From assembly GCA_045116915.1 (NCBI GenBank), contig JBGUMQ010000049.1, positions 1 to 6,152 on the forward strand: DNA of 6,152 nt, in the 5' to 3' direction. This DNA comes from UBA9732 sp045116915. GTDB taxonomy: Bacteria > Spirochaetota > Spirochaetia > Sphaerochaetales > Sphaerochaetaceae. Shown in pieces: positions 1-5,161 of this stretch. The position numbers and the translations under genes are program-made. Numbering within the stretch: the first letter of the stretch is position 1; each line of letters starts with the position of its first letter. The notes below the pieces were generated by a model. The model was not told the DNA's origin and did not search any database. It saw nothing but the letters and a program-made list of their open reading frames with translations.

Positions 1-739
1 AGACGTTCCTGAACAGCTGCGGCTCCAGAAGCAGGACCGTGTTCACTTCCTCATCGATATGGGATATCTCCACACCCTCGCCCGCAACCTGAGACGGAGT
101 ATAGACATAGGCGTCGTAGAACGTCCAGAGTCCGGCCTCGTCGTCATATACGGCGCGCGCGGCGTCGGTGCGCCTGGAGAGCTTTCCCTCGCTGTTGCTC
201 TCCACAAGCGAGACCCCGTACAGCGTCCTGTCCGCATCGGAGAAGACCGTGGCGTACACCATGTAGCCGCTCTCCATGTCGCTCAGGGCGATGTCCTGGT
301 TGTTCGTCGATCCCGTGACGTCGGTGATGAGCTCCATCCTGAGCTCCTTCTCGTTCGTCGACGGGATGGCTACGACCTCGTTGAAGGCGAAATACGCCGC
401 CGAGAGGACCACGGCGCTGACGATTATGGGAGCGATCAGCCTGTGGAAGCTGACTCCCGAGTTCAGTATGGCGATGATCTCGTTGCTGGCATGCAGCATG
501 GACAGGTGGTACGTGACCGCGAACAGGAACGACGGGCCCACCGCAAGCAGGAACGCCTCCGGGAAATACAGCAGCGTTATGGAGAAGGCCTTCAGGAACC
601 CGACATTGTAGTTCATGTACTTGTCCAGGTTGGAGAACAGGTCCACGCCCATGAGGATGAACGATGCCAGAAGCGATGTGATGATGCCGATCTTGAGCAC
701 GGACGTGACCGTGTATGTGTCCAGAACCCTCTTCCTCAT
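1..739 (-). CDS. lptG: LptG-like YjgP/YjgQ family permease, 5' part only (cut by the window edge)
   Basis: The first 246 codons of a membrane protein are visible and the gene runs off the left edge. Expected role: one of the two transmembrane subunits of the Lpt ABC exporter, which pulls lipopolysaccharide or a related glycolipid out of the inner membrane. Visible features: a short basic N-terminus (MRKR), TM1 about residues 14-35, TM2 about 48-80, the family-typical cytoplasmic loop NEIIAILNSGVSFHR at 86-100, and TM3 about 101-122. After that comes a polar beta-rich stretch that would be the start of the periplasmic jellyroll domain. The ATG overlaps the lptF stop in an ATGA (4-base overlap), and GGAGG lies 8 bases upstream, so the start is well supported and translation is probably coupled to lptF. 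Assignment to LptG rather than LptF rests only on being second in the pair. The symbol is tentative, but the family call is firm. The substrate is unknown, because many treponemes lack classical LPS. Confidence 0.85.
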   Translation of the reverse strand, partial: MRKRVLDTYTVTSVLKIGIITSLLASFILMGVDLFSNLDKYMNYNVGFLKAFSITLLYFPEAFLLAVGPSFLFAVTYHLSMLHASNEIIAILNSGVSFHRLIAPIIVSAVVLSAAYFAFNEVVAIPSTNEKELRMELITDVTGSTNNQDIALSDMESGYMVYATVFSDADRTLYGVSLVESNSEGKLSRRTDAARAVYDDEAGLWTFYDAYVYTPSQVAGEGVEISHIDEEVNTVLLLEPQLFRNV

Positions 740-2001
740 TTCCTGGTCCTCCACAGAAGGAAGAGTCCCACCGCGAACACGACGAGGTTTGGCATCCACA
801 TGAAGAGGGCCGGATGCAGAGCGCTCTGGATGGCCCTGACATGCATGTAGTAGATGAAGAACCAGTATCCGACGGCCACGAACATGCTGAGGGCGAATCC
901 CAGCAGACGGCCGTTGCGGACCCTGAAGAACGATATCGGGAACGCTATGAACACGAGGAACGTGCAGGCCAGCGACAGCGCGATCTTCTTCTGCAGCTCG
1001 CTGCGGTAGTACTGGTAGTAGAAGCTGAATCCCTGTGTCCGCAGGGCATAGGCCAGGTCGGCCGACTCGTCCAGGACCTCGTCGATGTCCCCGTTGACGC
1101 CCCTTTCCATCATGAACAGCGCCTCACCCAGCTCCTGGGCATGGTAGCTGATGTTGGACTGCTTCTGGGACTCGATGGAGACCTGCTCCGAAAGCCGCTC
1201 CTGTGCAGCTTCCATGAGCTGTCCGATCGACATCTGGGACGGCGTGATGTTCACTATGCCCGATGCCGTAGAGCTCAGGTCCAGGTACAATGACATGGCC
1301 GATGCCTTCGCCAGCGAATACGAGTTGACCGACGACGCGTCGGTGATCATGATCTCCGGGTCGTCCAGGTCTATCCTGTAGAGGTATCTGTCTATGTCGA
1401 CTACGGTTATGCTTCCCCTTGATGCCGATATGACCCTGCTGTCGCGGCTGTCGGTGTTGTCGAATATCAGCACATCGTACAGCGTGTTGCCCTCCACAAG
1501 GCCGTTGGAGATTATCCTCTTTCCGAACCTCGTGGAGCTGTAGCTGTCCAGTTCCAGCGTGGGGACGCTCTGGAGTATCTTCGCATACAGCTCCTTGTAC
1601 AGCTCGGTCGTGTAGGGGATCATCCTGTCGGCGATCATCAGGGTGCCGAACGAGAAGAACAGCGATACCACGAGGATGGGCATGAATATCTTCCTGATGT
1701 GCACGCCGCTGGAGCGCAGCGCCAGTATCTCGTTCTGCGACGAGAGGTTGCCTATGACCATGCTGGCCGATGCCAGCGAGCTGAAAGGCATGGTGTACAT
1801 CAGGAACTGGGGTATGGAGAAGATGACCAGCATTATGACGTCCATGATGTTGACGTTCTTCAGCAGGATCTTCTGCGCGAGGACCAGTATCTGGTTTATG
1901 AAGAATATGAAGAAGAAGAACAGGAAGGCCACGATGAAGGAAAGGATGTATTCCTTCCCGACATATCTGTAAAGCAGCCAGTAGTTCCCTCTTCTTCTCA
2001 T
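736..2001 (-). CDS. lptF: LptF-like YjgP/YjgQ family permease
   Basis: A complete 421-residue integral membrane protein, close to the usual 350-430 residues of this family. It should pair with the downstream LptG-like protein and an LptB ATPase encoded elsewhere to extract LPS or a related lipid from the inner membrane towards the periplasmic bridge. Topology read from the sequence: TM1 about 19-43 (very Phe-rich), TM2 about 52-80, the conserved cytoplasmic loop SQNEILALRSSGVHIRK at 88-104, and TM3 about 106-124. A large periplasmic beta-jellyroll region follows at about 130-335, then TM4 about 338-360, TM5 about 366-388 and TM6 about 399-417. I chose the ATG at 2001. A TTG two codons upstream (2007) would add only two residues. 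Neither has a clear SD. A strong promoter lies just upstream, so this gene can be transcribed separately from dut. LptF versus LptG naming is by position and family, not by distinctive residues. Confidence 0.88.
   Translation of the reverse strand: MRRRGNYWLLYRYVGKEYILSFIVAFLFFFFIFFINQILVLAQKILLKNVNIMDVIMLVIFSIPQFLMYTMPFSSLASASMVIGNLSSQNEILALRSSGVHIRKIFMPILVVSLFFSFGTLMIADRMIPYTTELYKELYAKILQSVPTLELDSYSSTRFGKRIISNGLVEGNTLYDVLIFDNTDSRDSRVISASRGSITVVDIDRYLYRIDLDDPEIMITDASSVNSYSLAKASAMSLYLDLSSTASGIVNITPSQMSIGQLMEAAQERLSEQVSIESQKQSNISYHAQELGEALFMMERGVNGDIDEVLDESADLAYALRTQGFSFYYQYYRSELQKKIALSLACTFLVFIAFPISFFRVRNGRLLGFALSMFVAVGYWFFIYYMHVRAIQSALHPALFMWMPNLVVFAVGLFLLWRTRK
748..752 (-). promoter_or_regulatory. 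Shine-Dalgarno of lptG
   Basis: GGAGG on the minus strand, inside the last codons of lptF (Trp-Arg), lies 8 bases before the lptG ATG. It is the best SD match in the left part of the window and fixes the lptG start at 739. Confidence 0.75.
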
Positions 2002-2030
2002 GGGCAATATATTACCACAAATTATCGATT

Positions 2031-2059
2031 ATTATAACAAATCAATTGGGCCCTGTCGA
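2031..2059 (-). promoter_or_regulatory. Sigma70-type promoter for lptF-lptG
   Basis: On the minus strand TCGACA (2059-2054, five of six to TTGACA) is followed by exactly 17 bases and then a perfect TATAAT (2036-2031). TG lies one base upstream of the -10, giving the extended form TGTTATAAT. The -35 is inside the last codons of dut, and the -10 is in the AT-rich 40-base gap between dut and lptF, which contrasts with the GC-rich surroundings. Transcription would start near 2023-2025, about 22-24 bases before the lptF ATG. This is the only strong promoter match I found in the window. It is a sequence match, not a mapped start. Confidence 0.72.
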
Positions 2060-2494
2060 ACCGAAACCGCCGCTGCCGCGCTCTGTGGCATCCAGGGAGG
2101 CCACGACCTCGAATGAGGCCGTCTCATGGCGGGCGATGACCATCTGCGCGATCCTGTCGCCGTCGTTTATCACGAACGGGACATCGGAGTGGTTGATCAG
2201 GATGACCTTGACCTCGCCCCTGTAGTCGGAATCTATCGTTCCCGGGCTGTTGAGGACGGTTATTCCCGATTTGGCGGCAAGGCCGCTTCTGGGTCTGACC
2301 TGGGCCTCGTAGCCCACCGGGAGCGAGATGTGCAGGCCCGTAGGCACCAGAGCCCACCTGTGGGGCTCCAGCGTCATGGCCTGGCCATTGCGGAGACAGG
2401 CGCGGAGATCCGCGCCTGCCGCCTGGGCGGAGCTGTAGACCGGAAGTCTTGCCCCGTCATCCAATTGTATGCGTACGATGCACTTGTCCATCAT
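2042..2494 (-). CDS. dut: deoxyuridine 5'-triphosphate nucleotidohydrolase (dUTPase)
   Basis: A 150-residue trimeric-type dUTPase. It hydrolyses dUTP to dUMP and pyrophosphate, which keeps uracil out of DNA and supplies dUMP for thymidylate synthesis in the cytoplasm. All five family motifs are present: AAGADL (25-30), RPRSGLAAKSGI (67-78), GTIDSDYRGE (85-94, with the Asp-88 and Tyr-91 that line the uracil/catalytic site), GDRIAQMVI (112-120), and the Gly-rich C-terminal arm RGSGGFGSTG (139-148) that closes over the phosphates. The length is normal, so the enzyme should be active. The ATG at 2494 shares one base with the pnp TGA, and a second in-frame ATG follows immediately (2491). No strong SD is visible, so initiation probably depends on coupling to pnp translation. 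Its 3' end carries the -35 of the lptF promoter. Confidence 0.96.
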   Translation of the reverse strand: MMDKCIVRIQLDDGARLPVYSSAQAAGADLRACLRNGQAMTLEPHRWALVPTGLHISLPVGYEAQVRPRSGLAAKSGITVLNSPGTIDSDYRGEVKVILINHSDVPFVINDGDRIAQMVIARHETASFEVVASLDATERGSGGFGSTGPN

Positions 2495-4728
2495 CAGTCT
2501 TCACTGGAAGGCTTGCCCTCGTGTCTGTCGCGCCTGGGGAAAGGTCTTGAGCCGCCCTTCCTGTCGCGGTCGTTCGGTCTGGGCCTGCGGTCCGACGGAC
2601 GTCTCTCGGGAGCCTTGGTCTCTCCATCCGGATCGATGGCATCGATGTAGGAAAGGCTGAGCCTTCCGCCGGTGCGGTCGACCTCGATCAGCTTGACGGG
2701 GATTACCTGTCCGACCGAAAGGACATCGGAGACGTTCTCCACCCTTGTCCTTGCCAGCTTGGAGATGTGGCAGAGGCCTTCCTTGCCGGGAAGGATCTCG
2801 ACGAATGCGCCGAAGTCCATGATCCTCTTGACGGTTCCCTGGTAGACCTTGCCGACCTCGGGCTCCTCGATGATGGCCTTGACCATCTCGAGTGCGGCCT
2901 GTGCGCAGGCGGTGTTCTTTCCGTAGATGGTGACCGTTCCGTCGTCGTCGATGTTGACCTCGGCGCCTGTGGCCTGGGCGATGCCCTTGATGGTCTTTCC
3001 GCCTGTTCCGATGACGGCGCCGATCTTGTCCTCGTCGACCTTGGTGGTGACGATCTTCGGAGCGTACTGGTTGACCTCGGGTCTGGGAGCCGCCAGGACC
3101 TCCTCCATGATTCCGAGGATGTGGTGGCGTCCTTCCTTGGCCTGCTGGAGGGCCTTGCTCATGATCTCGGGTGTGACGCCGGCGATCTTGATGTCCATCT
3201 GGAAAGCCGTGATTCCGTCACGTGTTCCGGCGACCTTGAAGTCCATGTCACCCAGGTGGTCCTCCTCACCGAGGATGTCGGAGAGGATCTGGTAGCGGCT
3301 GTAGTCGGCGCCTTCGGTGATCAGTCCCATGGCGATACCGGCGACCGGCTTGGAGATGGGAACTCCTGCGTCCATCAGCGACAGACATCCGCCGCAGACG
3401 GAAGCCATGGATGACGATCCGTTGGACTCCATGATCTCGGAGACGACCCTGACCGTGTACGGGAACTCGTCCTTCGCCGGCACGACGGCCTGCAGGGCCC
3501 TCTGTGCCAGATGTCCGTGTCCGATTTCCCTTCTGCCGGTGGAGAGACGACCCGTCTCACCTACCGAGTACGGCGGGAAGTTGTAGTGCAGCATGAAGTT
3601 GCTGTAGTTCTTGTCGCCGTCGATGTCGTCGAACAGCTGCTCGTCCTGGACGGTTCCGAGTGTGGTGACCGCCAGCGACTGGGTCTCGCCTCTTGTGAAC
3701 AGGGCGCTTCCGTGTGTCCTTGCCAGGACCCCGACCTCACAGGAGATGGGTCTGATCTGGGTGACTCCTCTTCCGTCGACCCTCTTGCCTTCGTTGAGGA
3801 TGCTGGCCCTGAGTATCTCATATGCCAGGTCGTCGAAGAGCTTGGAGATCTGCTCCGAACCCTCGTGCTCCTCGATCACGTCGGCGAACTTCTCCCTGGT
3901 CTCGGCCTGGGCCTGCTTCAGGGCGTCGTGTCTTGACTCCTTGCTGTCGCCGAAGGATGCCTTGGCGACCAGGGGCCTTGCGTACTCGCGGATGGGCTCC
4001 AGCCATGAGAGGTCCTCTGCGACCTCCAGGACGGGCAGCTTCTCCTTTCCGGCAAGCTCCCTGAGCTCGAGCTGGGCCTCGCAGAGCTTTGTGATGACGG
4101 GCTGTGCCGCGGCGATGGCGTCGAGCATGTTCTGCTCGGAAACCTCGTGGGCTCCGCCCTCGACCATCGTGATGCCCTCACGTGTTCCGGCGACGACGAT
4201 GTCCAGGTCGGACTCCTCGATCTGCCTGAATGTGGGGTTGATTACGTATTCGCCGTTGACAAGGGCCACGCGGACACCGGCGATCGGTCCGTTGAACGGG
4301 ATGTCGGAGATGGTGACGGCGGCGCTTGCGGCGTTGATGGCGATGACATCGGGTGTGTTGATCTGGTCCGTGGAGATGACTGTCGGGACGATCTGGATCT
4401 CACGGCTGAAGGCCTTCTCGAACAGAGGGCGCATCGGGCGGTCGATCAGACGGCTGACGAGGATCTCCTTGTCCTTCGGCTTGGACTCCCTCTTCAGGAA
4501 TCCTCCGGGGATCTTTCCGGCGGCATAGTACTTCTCGTTGTACTCGACTGAGACCGGTACATAATCGAGCGGCTGGGACGGTGCGTCCCCGCAGCAGACC
4601 GTGGCAATGACGGCAGAGCCGGCATAGTGTGCGTAAACGGCTCCGTTTGCCTGCTTGGCGATCTTCCCTGTCTCGAAAACAAGATAATCGTCACCAAGCT
4701 TCACTGAAACTTTCTTTACTTCTGACAT
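2494..4728 (-). CDS. pnp: polyribonucleotide nucleotidyltransferase (PNPase)
   Basis: A full-length 744-residue PNPase: a 3'-5' phosphorolytic exoribonuclease that releases nucleoside diphosphates, can also add tails, and works as a ring-shaped trimer in mRNA decay. Domain order: first RNase PH domain about 10-145 (GKIPGGFLKRE at 71-81, RLIDRPMRPLF at 93-103), a helical linker about 240-310, and the second RNase PH domain about 312-545. The catalytic set Asp-490, Asp-496 and Lys-498 sits in EDHLGDMDFKVAGT and corresponds to E. coli D486/D492/K494. The KH domain is about 555-615 with GTGG at 574-577, S1 is about 624-695, and the tail at about 700-744 is rich in Arg, Pro and Asp and probably disordered. 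I chose the ATG at 4728 because AAAGGA lies 6 bases upstream and the family homology begins there. The frame stays open to an ATG at 4803, but that extension is a Lys-rich translation of the purine tract and has no SD. It lies downstream of rpsO, as in many bacteria. Confidence 0.97.
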   Translation of the reverse strand: MSEVKKVSVKLGDDYLVFETGKIAKQANGAVYAHYAGSAVIATVCCGDAPSQPLDYVPVSVEYNEKYYAAGKIPGGFLKRESKPKDKEILVSRLIDRPMRPLFEKAFSREIQIVPTVISTDQINTPDVIAINAASAAVTISDIPFNGPIAGVRVALVNGEYVINPTFRQIEESDLDIVVAGTREGITMVEGGAHEVSEQNMLDAIAAAQPVITKLCEAQLELRELAGKEKLPVLEVAEDLSWLEPIREYARPLVAKASFGDSKESRHDALKQAQAETREKFADVIEEHEGSEQISKLFDDLAYEILRASILNEGKRVDGRGVTQIRPISCEVGVLARTHGSALFTRGETQSLAVTTLGTVQDEQLFDDIDGDKNYSNFMLHYNFPPYSVGETGRLSTGRREIGHGHLAQRALQAVVPAKDEFPYTVRVVSEIMESNGSSSMASVCGGCLSLMDAGVPISKPVAGIAMGLITEGADYSRYQILSDILGEEDHLGDMDFKVAGTRDGITAFQMDIKIAGVTPEIMSKALQQAKEGRHHILGIMEEVLAAPRPEVNQYAPKIVTTKVDEDKIGAVIGTGGKTIKGIAQATGAEVNIDDDGTVTIYGKNTACAQAALEMVKAIIEEPEVGKVYQGTVKRIMDFGAFVEILPGKEGLCHISKLARTRVENVSDVLSVGQVIPVKLIEVDRTGGRLSLSYIDAIDPDGETKAPERRPSDRRPRPNDRDRKGGSRPFPRRDRHEGKPSSED

Positions 4729-4764
4729 TTTCTTTCCTTTTTCTTTCTTCTTCTTTTTTCTTCT
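4728..4764 (-). other. Purine-only tract in the pnp leader
   Basis: 37 consecutive positions are pyrimidine on the + strand, so they are A/G only in the transcript. With one interruption at 4765 the tract extends to 4771. It ends in the pnp SD and start codon. Such an A/G-rich unpaired leader is a good landing site for 30S or S1 and possibly for PNPase or other RNA-binding proteins. The sequence shows the tract; the function is inferred. Confidence 0.6.
4735..4740 (-). promoter_or_regulatory. Shine-Dalgarno of pnp
   Basis: AAAGGA on the minus strand, 6 bases before the ATG at 4728. It decides between the ATG at 4728 and the in-frame ATG at 4803, which has no SD. The site lies inside an unstructured purine-only tract and should be freely accessible to ribosomes. 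Confidence 0.8.
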
Positions 4765-4775
4765 GTTCTTTGTCC

Positions 4776-4800
4776 CAACTTGTTCCATCACAACAGGTTG
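4776..4800 (-). repeat. Imperfect hairpin in the pnp leader
   Basis: Inverted repeat with arms at 4776-4784 and 4792-4800. Eight of nine positions pair, with one C/A mismatch, around a 7-base loop. On the transcript it sits immediately upstream of the purine-rich tract, with no U-run after it, so it is not an intrinsic terminator. It is moderately stable at best and could be a leader structure of pnp. Confidence is limited because a 9-base imperfect stem can occur by chance. Confidence 0.4.
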
Positions 4801-4854
4801 CATGCCGCAGCAACCCGGTCTTCAGGAAAACGTGGAACCGGCGGCAAGACATAC

Positions 4855-4883
4855 CGGAGGCTCCGTTTTCCACGGAGCCTCCG
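4855..4883 (-). repeat. Perfect 12-bp stem-loop just after rpsO
   Basis: The arms CGGAGGCTCCGT (4855-4866) and ACGGAGCCTCCG (4872-4883) pair perfectly around a 5-base loop (GGAAA in the transcript). The stem starts 8 bases after the rpsO stop codon. The RNA after the stem reads GGUAUGUCUUGCC, without a U-run, so it is not a standard intrinsic terminator. Likely roles are a 3' end stabiliser of the rpsO message after processing, an RNase III-type cleavage site upstream of pnp (as known for E. coli rpsO-pnp), or a Rho-assisted or weak terminator. It is the most stable RNA structure I can see in the window. Confidence 0.75.
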
Positions 4884-4891
4884 AACTTGTC

Positions 4892-5158
4892 TTACTTTCT
4901 CAGGCCGAGCTCAGCGATAAGCTTTCTGTAACGCTCGATGTCGGTGTTCCTGAGGTACTTGAGAAGTCTCCTTCTCTGTCCGACCATCTTGAGGAGGCCC
5001 CTGTTGGAGGCGTGGTCCTTGGGATTGGCCTTGAAGTGACCCTGGAGATCGTTGATCCTTGCTGTGAGAAGTGCGATCTGAACCTCTGTAGCACCCGTGT
5101 TCTTGGCGTCACCGCCGAACTTCGCGATGAGCTCCTGCTTTGTTTCCTTGGTAACCAT
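4892..5158 (-). CDS. rpsO: 30S ribosomal protein S15
   Basis: An 88-residue S15, one residue shorter than the E. coli protein. It binds the central domain of 16S rRNA (the helix 20/21/22 junction) early in assembly of the platform and helps form an intersubunit bridge. The conserved segments are all present: TGATEVQIALLTARI (21-35), His-41, Asp-48, HASNRGLLKMVGQRRRLLKYL (49-69, containing the RNA-contacting Arg cluster 62-64), and a C-terminal basic helix. The ATG at 5158 is preceded by AGGAG with an 8-base spacer, so the start is certain. It begins 3 bases after the ribF stop and is followed by a strong stem-loop before pnp. In E. coli S15 represses its own mRNA; the short leader here, embedded in ribF, shows no obvious equivalent pseudoknot. 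Confidence 0.97.
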   Translation of the reverse strand: MVTKETKQELIAKFGGDAKNTGATEVQIALLTARINDLQGHFKANPKDHASNRGLLKMVGQRRRLLKYLRNTDIERYRKLIAELGLRK

Positions 5159-5161
5159 ACG

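Noticed and set aside
59..850. Plus-strand open frame (263 codons) opposite lptG/lptF
   Set aside because: The translation is charged and low-complexity (many Arg, Val, Asp, His) without family features, while the opposite strand encodes clear YjgP/YjgQ proteins.
1328..1354. Short inverted repeats inside lptF (ACCGACG..CGTCGGT and GATCATGATC)
   Set aside because: They lie wholly inside coding sequence (the Thr-Asp-Ala-Ser region), are short, and are not associated with any gene boundary. They are compatible with chance.
3611..4528. Long plus-strand open frame (305 codons) opposite pnp
   Set aside because: It lies entirely antisense to an unmistakable PNPase. Its translation is Ser/Arg/Ala-rich with no domain motif, as expected from GC-rich codon patterns on the opposite strand.
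4691..4873. 60-codon minus-strand frame spanning the rpsO-pnp spacer and overlapping the pnp start (possible leader peptide)
   Set aside because: It starts with GTG inside the stem-loop, most of it is a translation of the purine tract (Lys/Glu/Arg), and it has no recognisable features. A GGAGG lies nearby but is locked in the 12-bp stem.
4855..4883. Intrinsic (Rho-independent) terminator of rpsO
   Set aside because: The stem is perfect, but no U-run follows it on the coding strand, and pnp downstream has no visible promoter of its own, so read-through is expected.
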